A stretch of 64,000 nt of DNA from Chondrosia reniformis (lineage: Eukaryota; Porifera; Demospongiae; Chondrillida; Chondrillidae), in assembly GCA_947172415.1 (NCBI GenBank), contig OX359194.1, positions 8,580,401-8,644,400 on the forward strand, in the 5' to 3' direction. Each line of letters opens with the position of its first letter. Position 1 is the stretch's first letter. Below the pieces are notes generated by a model, which saw only the letters and a list, made by a program, of their open reading frames with translations, had not been told where the DNA came from and made no database searches. Below, one piece after another: positions 35,953-45,376 of the stretch. Position numbers and translations under genes: made by a program.

Positions 35953-37806
35953 TCAGTTCTTATCTCCAATGTTGACATACACTGATTGATCTGAATGATG
36001 GTTGCTCATCCACAGTTCTGAGTAACGAGACAAATCTGCTTTATCATAGTCCACAGCTGGTTCCCTCTCCGAATCCAGTGGCACCCTCAGTGGATCTGGA
36101 TTGCAGCTGGCACAATGCTCTCTGTGCTTGCAGAAAAACCTTCTGTAGATCATCTTTGCCTTCCGCCATGCCAGCCACGCTACGTATCCTGTCAGGTAAA
36201 GGGCTGGCAGGAAGAGGAGGACCTGGTAGACTACAAACAGCTTTGATGGGAGTTCACTAAAGGAATAAATGTATGTAGCCAAGAGGTTCACTAGCACCAA
36301 GTGGACGTAGATAAAGCTGTCTGCCTTATTGATCCATGTCCTGACATTGGGTTGACAGAGACTGTGGCCCAAGAGGATGAAGAGGCTTATTACGGTGACC
36401 AGTGCAAATCCCTGCTCCCTTGTGTGCACAAGGTTCCATACCAAAACTAGAGGTATTCTAGCAACAAGAAGAAAAGCGGCAAAGAAGCGATACCTTACCT
36501 TGTAACAGCTCTGAAATAGGTCTCCAAAGTGCTGAATCCATACTTTGGAAAATATTGAAAAGATCCTCCATTTTGACATCTGCTGTGGCAGAGGGTGTTC
36601 CAGAGTGGCCAAGTACCTTTGGAGCTGTGGTAGCAAGGGATATGCCAGCAACAGGAAGGTAGGCGGCAGGACAATAACACAGAACAATGCAGTGATGAAT
36701 ACACAGTACACGATATGCCTGGCGTCATGAAGAAATAGTACATTTCCTTGAAGGAACACCACATTTAGATCAGGACCTCTTGGAGAACTGACCGTAGCCA
36801 TTCCAAATATCACTCCAAAATAGGTCAGAAATCTGGTGTAGGAGAATATATAGAATGCGCTAAGTCCATGAAGGCTTGACTGCGGTGACAATTTGGTTAC
36901 AAACTTGCAACGCCCAGACATCTTGTTCCATAACTTACGCAACCAAACACAGCGGCCTCTTTGGGTACAGTATTGTAAAATGAGGATAGTTATTATGACT
37001 ACAATGGGCACTATTCTTGAAAATGACTTTAAAAAGATTATGTCCAGTTGGTCCAGTCCATCAGCCGTAGCAGAGAGACAAAATGGCGGAAGTAAGAATG
37101 AAAAAAATTGCAAATTAAAAATACCAAAATATAATACATATACAAACCTCATGAAGACACTTGTTGCATCTCTGCTGATAGTTACTGGTCCCTTGGTACT
37201 CACTGGAAAGGAGGCAGAGAAGAATTGTGCATACAACAAGTATGCATTTAATGGTCCATCCAGGACATTCAAGTCGAAAAGGAGGAACGTTGATAACATG
37301 GCCGTCAGTGGAACAACTTCCAACAGCATCCACAACAACCATCCAATCCTGCTCAAGTTGTCAGTTGAACACTCTACACACGCCGACAAGAAAAGATTAA
37401 CCCCTGGACCAAACTCTTCCCGACATTCTCCACACAAAATGCCCTGTCTCGTAGGGCCGCATACTACTTCATTTAATTCCTCCTTTGAAACGATGCTAGG
37501 CAGCACCGTACCTTCCCGAGAGTCGCCACAAAATCCGTTTGGACACTTTCCCCCGTACAGAATTAATCCTTGACAACCCTCTTCCCAGCCACCAGTACTG
37601 GAGCTGTTGAGATACCCCAACCAATAGCCACTTTCCAACTTTGCTCGCGTCGTGTTATCGTCGCAACTCTCAATGTGAAACAACTGTTCACTTGACCCAC
37701 ACTGACATCCTTGGCCGTCTGAGGAGACGTATCCTGGGGGACAGCAGTGGGAGGCGGTCCCGCAGAGAAGCAGACTGGACAGAAGTGCACAAACGTAAAG
37801 AAACAT
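35953..37806 (-). CDS. Cys-rich multi-pass membrane protein, possibly lineage-specific
   Basis: One uninterrupted exon of 617 residues from ATG 37806. It begins with a signal peptide (MFLYVCALLSSLLLCGTA) and a Cys-rich ectodomain of about 140 residues (SHCCPPGYVSSDGQGCQC, GLILYGGKCPNGFCGDS). The motif CGPTRQGILCGECREEFG directly precedes the membrane domain. I count eight to nine hydrophobic helices, the first at RIGWLLWMLLEVVPLTAMLS and the last at LFVVYQVLLFLPALYLTGYV. The cytosolic tail has KHREHCASCNPDP and Tyr-containing motifs (YSELW, VYVNIGDKN). I do not recognise a named family; the LCGEC module before a multi-helix domain recalls large families in sponge and choanoflagellate gene sets (from memory). 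A receptor or channel is possible; no ligand can be inferred. Confidence 0.85.
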   Translation of the reverse strand: MFLYVCALLSSLLLCGTASHCCPPGYVSSDGQGCQCGSSEQLFHIESCDDNTTRAKLESGYWLGYLNSSSTGGWEEGCQGLILYGGKCPNGFCGDSREGTVLPSIVSKEELNEVVCGPTRQGILCGECREEFGPGVNLFLSACVECSTDNLSRIGWLLWMLLEVVPLTAMLSTFLLFDLNVLDGPLNAYLLYAQFFSASFPVSTKGPVTISRDATSVFMRFVYVLYFGIFNLQFFSFLLPPFCLSATADGLDQLDIIFLKSFSRIVPIVVIITILILQYCTQRGRCVWLRKLWNKMSGRCKFVTKLSPQSSLHGLSAFYIFSYTRFLTYFGVIFGMATVSSPRGPDLNVVFLQGNVLFLHDARHIVYCVFITALFCVIVLPPTFLLLAYPLLPQLQRYLATLEHPLPQQMSKWRIFSIFSKVWIQHFGDLFQSCYKVRYRFFAAFLLVARIPLVLVWNLVHTREQGFALVTVISLFILLGHSLCQPNVRTWINKADSFIYVHLVLVNLLATYIYSFSELPSKLFVVYQVLLFLPALYLTGYVAWLAWRKAKMIYRRFFCKHREHCASCNPDPLRVPLDSEREPAVDYDKADLSRYSELWMSNHHSDQSVYVNIGDKN

Positions 37807-37925
37807 TGATTGATTGACACCTACTAATTCCGACTTTGGATGTACTCGCGCGATCAGGTCAACCGGTTTAATTATAATGTACGGAAACAACATACTGCTA
37901 TTTAATTTAGTATTTGTATGTATAT

Positions 37926-40093
37926 TTAGTCATTTTTTATTTTCTTCTGTTTGCGTTTCAAATTCACCAAATCTCCCATCAGGTTTCTCTTTAAGATGGC
38001 CGACCCACACAGCACTCCTCCGAGGAGACCTCCCACAATGCCACATGTACTGATGTCCTGCCCCGTTATGTAAAGACCTTTAATGGAAGTCTCTGGTCGC
38101 AGCACTGCCAGCATTTCTGGATCAAACCTCTTGGCACTGTGATTTAGTCCGTAGATCTCTCCCTCCATACCGCCAAGGTAATGCTGGTACGTCAGTGGGG
38201 TCCCCACATCGAGGTACTCCACCTTGTCCTCCAACTGGGGATACATCTTGCAAAGATCTCCAAATAGTGCTCGCCCAAAGTCTTGTTTCAGCCCCTCGTA
38301 GTCTTTGCCCCTGTGTCCAGTCTTTGAGTTGAACCACTCCTCGAAGAGCTGATGGGTCCCCAGGGAGATCACCAAGCACGTGGTCCTTCCGGGGTACCTC
38401 TGCTCCCATTCTGGGTCCTTGGTAGATGGAAAGGATATAAACTGAAGATTAAACCTTTCAGATTCTTCAGCGTCTTCATCATAAATCTTGTCCAAACTTT
38501 CAAAATTGGACTTCTTCCACAGCCAAATGTTCTGTGCCATTGGAATATCCAGTTCCTCCGCCTTTGCTCTCAGTCCGATGAAAAGGTTGACACAAGAAAG
38601 GCTGAGACCAAGTCTCTTCACAGAAGATTTCATTTCTTTGGCTCCCATTGCTCTTAGTGGCAGCATCCTTCCAGTGTTGTTGATGCCAGCGTTGGAGATG
38701 ACAAGAGGAGCTTTAATAGTGTACTCCTGTTCTCCCTTCTTGACTACCACACCAGTAGCCATCTTGTTGGACTGGTCGAGTAGTATTCTGGAGACAGTAG
38801 CTCTCACCAGCACTCTTCCACCTGCCCTCTCAATGGTGGGGATGATGTGGAGAGGAATCTCACTGCTCCCACCAATTGGGTAAAACCCTCCATTTCTTGC
38901 AAAATGATCTACCAATAAATTGTGCATCATCAATGGAGCATCTTTGGGCAGAGCACCTAATAAAGGAATCGATACTACTGTTATGCCTTTTGCACTCCTC
39001 ACACACTCCTCATGCACCCTCACACACTCCTCATGCACCCTCACACACTCCTCATGCACCCTCACACACTCCTCATGCACCCTCACACACTCCTCATGCA
39101 CCCTCACACACTCCTCATGCACCCTCACACATTCCTTACCATAGTCACCAAAGGCATAGGATAGAACTGCCTTCAAATCTGCATTGTCTGTCAGCTCATC
39201 AAGGTATTGCTGAAGGGTCAATTTAACTTTCTTGAAAACTGGAAATATTTTCAGAAACCAACCCAGCTTGATAAGAAAAAGAGAAAACCTCAGGGGAAAT
39301 AACTTGAGCACCCCCATTCCCAGGGAAAACCCCTGACCTCGCAGCTGACCATAAAACTTTTCAATACCAGCTCTTTCATTGGGGAAGTGCTTAATAATCT
39401 CCTCCATCTGCTCCCTTCTTCCTTTTCTAATTGGAACTAGTTTTGCTGATTCTGGATGGCCTAGTGCTACCACATCATAAGTGTTGTTCAGAGGAGCCCA
39501 ATCGACCTGACCCTCGGTCATCTCGTCCATCAGCAGCCGAAGGAGACTTCCCTTCTGCATCTCTCCAATGTAATGCAGACCCGTATCAAACTCATAGCCT
39601 ACATTAAAAGGATGTTTAACAGAGAGATAAAAAAAGAATATTCAAGTTAAAGCAAAAGAATAGAGTTATTGCATGCATAGGCCAATATTTTGACCTCTAG
39701 TGATCGCTACGAATATAGTACTACTTAAACAAACTGACCTTTCTCAATGAACGTATGACAGTTTCCTCCTGCTCTGTCGTGCTGTTCCAACACAAGAACC
39801 TTCTTCCCTGCTTTGGCTAAAATGGCGGCCACTCCTAATCCACCTACACCCGAACCAATCACAATAGCATCCAAATTATCCGGCACGTCGGCCTGACGGA
39901 ATCCCTGCTTTAGCACCGCATCTCTTTTCGCTTGATCCGTCTCGATTGGACCACGCGGACGCTGTGAGCTCTCTCTAAAAATATTCACTGCCGTTATAGG
40001 AAAGACTACCCAAAAGCTCTTTCTGAGCCAACTGTACAACGAATAGAAAGCGAGGGCTACCAGCAACACTAGCATCACACTGAACGGGTCCAT
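37926..40093 (-). CDS. RETSAT: All-trans-retinol 13,14-reductase (RETSAT)
   Basis: Exons 40093-39739, 39598-39140 and 38956-37926 close in phase to 614 residues, equal to the vertebrate family length. RETSAT is an FAD- and NAD(P)-dependent ER enzyme of the phytoene desaturase superfamily that saturates the 13-14 bond of all-trans-retinol. The N-terminal anchor (SVMLVLLVALAFYSLYSWL) precedes the dinucleotide fold DAIVIGSGVGGLGVAAILAK and LEQHDRAGGNCHTF, then GYEFDTGLHYIGEM. Later come GGFYPIGGSSEIPLHIIPTI, PLVISNAGINNTG and LYITGQDISTCGIVGGLLGG. The C-terminus is basic (LKRKQKKIKND), suggesting ER retention. The second intron (183 bp) is in frame and stop-free. Confidence 0.96.
38990..39131. 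repeat. 21-bp minisatellite in RETSAT intron 2
   Basis: Six copies of CCTCACACACTCCTCATGCAC. Read on the minus strand, the array begins at the donor (GTAAGGAATGTGTGAGG), and the first, diverged unit overlaps the splice site. It would encode ECVRVHE repeats if retained. Confidence 0.95.
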
Positions 40094-40148
40094 GACGAAC
40101 TATAGGGGGAGGAGGGAGGGGTTGTACGATTACCCAACCTCCAACAAA
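40094..40148. promoter_or_regulatory. 55-bp spacer between RETSAT and the type I membrane protein ATGs
   Basis: Divergent start codons lie at 40093 (minus) and 40149 (plus). The spacer contains a GGGGGAGGAGGGAGGGG stretch that could act as an SP1/KLF-type GC box. Confidence 0.65.
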
Positions 40149-42152
40149 ATGGGCGTATATGCAATATTGGTCATCATCGCCTTGATCCAGACAGCGCCAG
40201 CATCAAACAGCAACAACAACCTGCCAAGTATGAAAATGACTTTATCGTTTGGTATCGTTTGTATATATTTGTAGAGTCTCTGTATTGCAGTCTCCAGGCC
40301 CAAGGCGGCCCCGGCCCCCCTAGGCCTACAGGCCCAGTGTCACCAAAAGAAGAACGCCGGCGTAATAATAGAATCACCCAACAATACGGATTGCTTCTTT
40401 CTCTGTTTTACACTCAAGGAAGTAAAGGTACCGACGCGTGGATTGCCTATCTTAATCGCATGCACCACTCCATGTGAGCAAACCTTTCGTATGATAACTT
40501 TGTTATATAATTGTTATTTATCTACACAGATGGATGGAAGGACTATGACAATCAAAGATGGAGATTTTATTAAAGTTTCCAATCCAAGTGTCACTTGTTT
40601 CACTGTTAATCCAGTTCAGGGTGACAGCAACCAACTCTCAGGAAGACTTACTGCACCTCTCACTTACAAAAGAAGATATTTCTCTTCATCCGAACCTTTT
40701 GCACTAACCTTTGCTGTAACATATAAGGTAAAGTGACAAGCACCTTCAGTGTAACATCTTCATGCTTGTACCATATATGGTCATACAGGAAAACAAGAAG
40801 TCTGCGACAAGAGTGTGGCAATGGACTAGTCTCACACTCTCCAACTCCTCCAAACCTAACCACACAGGTACACAAGCTATATTGTTCACAACTAACCACA
40901 CAGGTGCACAAGCTATATTGTACACAAGCTATATTGTTCACAACTAACCACACAGGTACACAAGCTATATTGTACACAACTGACCACACAGGTGCACAAG
41001 CTATATTGTACACAACTAACCACACAGGTACACAAGCTATATTGTTCACAACTAACCACACAGGTGCACAAGCTATATTGTACACAACTAACCACACAGG
41101 TACACAAGCTATATTGTACACAACTGACCACACAGGTACACAAGCTATATTGTACACAACTAACCACACAGGTACACAAGCTATATTGTATACAACTAAC
41201 CACACAGGTACACAAGCTATATTGTACACAACTGACCACACAGGTACACAAGCTATATTGTACACAACTAACCACACAGGTACACAAGCTATATTGTACA
41301 CAACTAACCACACAGGTACACAAGCTATATTGTACACAACTAACCACACAGGTACACAAGCTATATTGTACACAACTAACCACACAGGTGCACAAGCTAT
41401 ATTGTACACAACTGACCACACAGGTGCACAAGCTATATTGTACACAACTAACCACACAGGTGCACAAGCTATATTGTACACAACTGACCACACAGGTACA
41501 CAAGCTATATTGTACACAACTAAGCTATATTGTACACAACTGACCACACAGGTACACAAGCTATATTGTACACAACTAACCACACAGGTACACAAGCTAT
41601 ATTGTACACAACTAACCACACAGGTACACAAGCTATATTGTTCACAACTGACCACACAGGTACACAAGCTATATTGTACACAACTAACCACACAGGTACA
41701 CAAGCTATATTGTTCACAACTAATAAGCTGAAATATGTACTTAAATATTTGTTCGAATAGGTTACGAGATGACAGAGGAAAAGAGGTTTGCTATTCAAAA
41801 GTGGAGAGTTTCTTTAGATCAATATCTTACATGCAGTGATAAACTGGAATGGTCTTTGAATGAGAATAATCACGTCATATTTGACTTTCTGACAATAAGC
41901 ACTACTTTCAATTTGTCAGAACAGCGCAAGATGTCCTGTGAAGTGGACCACACACAGAAGCTGGTATCTGGTCTGCTGTCCATTATATTTGCTACTATTC
42001 TCTTCTTCTCTATTCTTGTAAACGGATGCTACAAGTTGATTGCGAAACACAGAGGTACAAACACCCACTTGTTTACGTCTCTGAGCACACGCTATCAATC
42101 ACTTGGAGACACAGGCCATCTCTCTGCCTTATCAAACACCAATACTAACTAA
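40149..42152 (+). CDS. Type I membrane glycoprotein of unknown family
   Basis: Four exons (40149-40227, 40291-40727, 40789-40867, 41761-42152) close in phase to 328 residues. It has a signal peptide (MGVYAILVIIALIQTAPA), an ectodomain with scattered Cys and N-glycosylation sequons (NNT, NSS, NHT, NLS), one transmembrane helix (LVSGLLSIIFATILFFSILV) and a 43-residue cytosolic tail with a YQSL tyrosine sorting-type motif. The general plan recalls lysosomal glycoproteins such as GLMP, but I cannot show homology. The last intron (893 bp) is nearly all minisatellite. Exon 2 is one long exon; a shorter collagen-like open frame over it (GGPGPPRPTGP) is a frame shadow. It is head-to-head with RETSAT, 55 bp between ATGs. 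Confidence 0.75.
40862..41722. repeat. 36-bp minisatellite repeating a 5' splice site (about 24 copies)
   Basis: Unit: CACACAGGTACACAAGCTAT followed by ATTGTACACAACTAAC. The upstream exon ends AACCACACAG at 40867, followed by donor GTACAC. Every unit repeats that exon end and donor; some units have GTGCAC instead. Two irregular short units break the period near 40921 and 41521. Confidence 0.97.
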
Positions 42153-42302
42153 AATGTATATGTACAGTAGATATGTGTATATAGAAATATACATTTTTAT
42201 TGTGTATTGTATATATGTTTCCTTTTTATTGATGAATACATTAATTAAAACAATTAAAACAACTCTAAACACAATAAAATGTACATATTTGGTAAACGGA
42301 GA

Positions 42303-45300
42303 TCAGTGTACAGAAATGGTGGCAAATCTATACTGATTGCTGTTGGAGGTCCTTATAAGGACAAGTGAGGGGGTGTGACTGTGAGAATTAGATGCCACAC
42401 CTCTCTCCAGTAGCCTGGAGAGGCTGCAGTGACCTACTCCCTCGCCGATACCATTTTGGTGTCGGAATCCTCCAAAAGTGACAAAGCCAATCACCTCACG
42501 AGTTGGCTTTACTTCTTCAAGCTGTAGCATTTCTGAAGCCAAAGTTTCCTGATTTGCGGAAAGTGCAGCTGGAGGAGGAGAGAGGAGTGGAGACTTCCTT
42601 TGTCCTTCACCTTTACTGCCCATTGTCTTCTTCTTGACCTGCTTGTGCCATTCTCTGGTCGCTTTTTTGATTTCCTTATTGGTCAATCTGCTCCTTCCAA
42701 CTACAATACTCCCACCTTCAACAAGGCTAACGGCTCTGGTCACAGCTGGCTCCACTGGACAGCAGTGGCCTTTGGGATCAGCGAAATAACTAGCCAAATC
42801 AGACTGGCTTGGCCGGCAGATCATGCTGCAAGGAGAGGGACAGCCACGACTTGTCATTCTAATGTTCACAGTAACAAGAGCCTTCTTGTAATATTCTGTA
42901 GAAAACTTGTCCTTGAGACTCGCATCACCCACAGGGTGTCTTAAATAGTTATCTACAAGCTTGAGATCTCTGATTGACCGCAGAACATAGTATGAGGTAG
43001 AGGTGGGTTCAGCAAGATTGACCAAGGAACTCCACGAACACTGGAAAGGGGCAGGGACAGCCATTTTACCATAATTTACTCTTTTCGCAGGTGGCTTTCT
43101 AATGTAGGACTCCTCCAGCGCTGTCCTAGTCTCTCCACTAGCATTTCTACCAGCTTCTGAGTCGGGAAAGTCCCTGGGGAAAGCCAGGTTCCCAGACTCA
43201 AATGCACTCCTCTCCAGTTCCTCCAGACCACACACATGAGCACAGTTATAGATAAGATTGACAAAGAATGGCATCGCCCAGCCCTTGGGGCAAATGAGGT
43301 CCCAGCCTGAACCAGAATGAGTGAGTTGCGTGTAGGTGGAGGCAGTCTGGTGGTTCTGGTGGATCAGCAGCACAGGTATGCAGCAGGTGAGGGCCCCCAG
43401 GTCCAGCGGACTTCGTTGAACTAGCCTTTGCGATCGCACTTTATTGATGAATGATTCAGGGATTTTGCACTCTGTGGCTTCCTTGGAGTGAGCACTGCTC
43501 CACAGGGGACTATAAGAAAGTGTTGGAGAGGGTAGAACAGGGAAAGCTTTGAGTTCATGGGTTATCCTTGCAGTATCGCTGACCATTTTCTCTAATGGAT
43601 CACCCTCCCCCACTGGATCACTCTCCCCCACTGGATCACTCTCCCCCACTGGATCACCCTCCCCCACTGGATCACTCTCCCCCACTGGATCACCCTCCCC
43701 CACTGGATCACCCTCCCCCACTGGATCACTCTCCCCCATTGGATCACCCTCCCCCACTAGATCACTCTCCCCCACTGGATCACTCTCTCCCACTGGATCA
43801 CCCTCCCCCACTGCATCATCCTCCGAATCCATTGTAACTCTGAGAGCTGTGTTAGTCCGTTTAGCTGGTGTGGACAAACGAGGGTCCTTCACAAGCATCC
43901 CCAAGATCATGCTACTTGGAACTTGAGCAGCAGAGTCAAGTTCTGAAAGCTGCAGAAAATGGTTGTGGTTGCTTATCAGTGTAGCCATCTCCTCTTCTGA
44001 TAGACCCTTCCACCAATGTAGGCGGGGAACCAGTTTCTCCCTAGATTGTTTGGTCACCTCTTCCAACTCCTTCAATCTTCCTTTATCCATTTCTTTGCTT
44101 GCTTCTATTAACTGATGGATATCAGCTGTCTTGAGAACACTTGAGAGAACCTTCACTGATGAAGGCCCCCATAAACGCAGTCTGCACAGATCCTCCTCTG
44201 AAACCTCACAGTGAAGTGACTCTTCCTTCTCCTTCATAATGCTGCCTACCTCTGCTAAGACCTCCTCCCTGATAGCTGGATGGACCCACAACCACAACCG
44301 TCTCACAGCAGCACAACCATCGCTAAAGAGGGCCGGTTGCCACATCACTTGAGCAGGTCCAATAAAGCCATAGGGATACTGCAGTCGCTTGTACAGAAAC
44401 ACACTTCCACTTCTCTCTCCAGTCAATAAGCTCTTAGCTATGCATGTCAGACCTTATCAAGTGGAAACAGAAATATCTAGCAGAATGCTCAGTATGACAT
44501 GTGTATACAGTCGCACTTATTGTACCTGTGTCTCGGCTGGTCATTTGACTCAAGAGAGATACAATATTCTCTTCCCTTCCAGTCAGTGAGATGCACTGAT
44601 AATAGGATATGTCCTTATATGGAGAGACAAGACAACTCTAATACAGTAACTACATTGGTAATATTAGCCGCTAGTGTAATATCAGTTGCCTAGCAACAAA
44701 GCAGTATGTGCAGGACCTACTGAGAGAAGGCATCCTCTGTTGAGAGATCTGTAAGCAGCTCTGACACCTTTATCCAACCGCTTCAGGGCCACTTTGTAAC
44801 CCCATTTAGTGCCCATCTTCATTCTCTTTGCATGCCAAATATGGGACTCCAGCCAAGTAGTGTTGTCACTGCGACCTTTGTACTCTTCGTACAGGTTGGC
44901 CGGTCTCCTCCTCTTCCTTCTCGAGCTCCTGGCATGCTCAACCTCTCCATCTCCAGACATCTAACAACAAGACACACGCAGAACTGAAAGACAGAGCTGC
45001 AGAACACAGTGATGGTTGCAGTACCTCTCTTGCCGCTCTTCCTCTTAACCTCCTGGGAAGTCTCTTGATGTTGTGACTCATCGCTCTCCTTCTCATGTGA
45101 CGCGGTAAAGTTTGAAATGTGCGCTTAGATGTGCCTACGGATGTAGTCGCTTTAATCATTTCTTTTATTTCCATCGCTCGGGCTTCAGCAAAATCTAAGG
45201 CGGTAAACCTTGCATTCTTTATTTCTTCCTTAAATTCTAGCACATCTTTTGGCTGGCCTTTCAATTTCTTCGCTTTCTTCTTTCCTTTACTCGACGTCTT

Positions 45301-45348
45301 GCTGTCGTCGTCTGGCGCTAGCGGTACTGCGGACGACTCGTCGGCCAT
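42303..45348 (-). CDS. POP1: Ribonuclease P/MRP protein subunit POP1
   Basis: Four exons (45348-45025, 44960-44721, 44613-44526, 44437-42303) close in phase to 928 residues. POP1 is the largest protein scaffold of RNase P (tRNA 5' maturation) and RNase MRP. The N-terminal POP1 domain has [20 protein letters not shown], then [18 protein letters not shown] and [20 protein letters not shown]. Exon 3 encodes [12 protein letters not shown]. Exon 4 starts [18 protein letters not shown] and contains [13 protein letters not shown] and LWLWVHPAI. The C-terminal part has [20 protein letters not shown] and [21 protein letters not shown] lineage-specific acidic repeat (GE-S/G-DPV) interrupts the middle. 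The ATG is 28 bp from that of PRMT5. Confidence 0.95.
43594..43815. repeat. 18-bp coding minisatellite in POP1
   Basis: About 12 copies of an 18-bp unit (CCCCACTGGATCACYCTC), encoding the acidic hexapeptide GE(S/G)DPV on the minus strand. It lies in frame in POP1 exon 4, in a region expected to be a surface loop. Confidence 0.95.
44684..44697. promoter_or_regulatory. Perfect X-box (RFX site) in POP1 intron 2
   Basis: AGTTGCCTAGCAAC fits RGYYNYY-N-RRNRAC exactly. It sits within the 107-bp intron between POP1 exons 2 and 3, so a promoter role is not obvious. Confidence 0.45.
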
Positions 45349-45376
45349 TTTAAGGTACCCACGTGTGTATAGAAAA
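45349..45376. promoter_or_regulatory. 28-bp spacer between POP1 and PRMT5 start codons
   Basis: The two divergent ATGs are 28 bp apart. Any shared core promoter must extend into the coding or leader sequence of one or both genes. Confidence 0.85.

Noticed and set aside
40259-40477. A collagen-like GGPGPPRPTGP frame
   Set aside because: It joins the flanking exons out of phase and hits stops; the alternative frame of the same exon closes the whole 328-residue model.
40660-41798. Very long open frames on both strands (up to 347 codons) over the 36-bp array
   Set aside because: They are a by-product of a stop-free unit whose length is a multiple of three. The array is an intron of the plus-strand gene, supported by phase-correct flanking exons.
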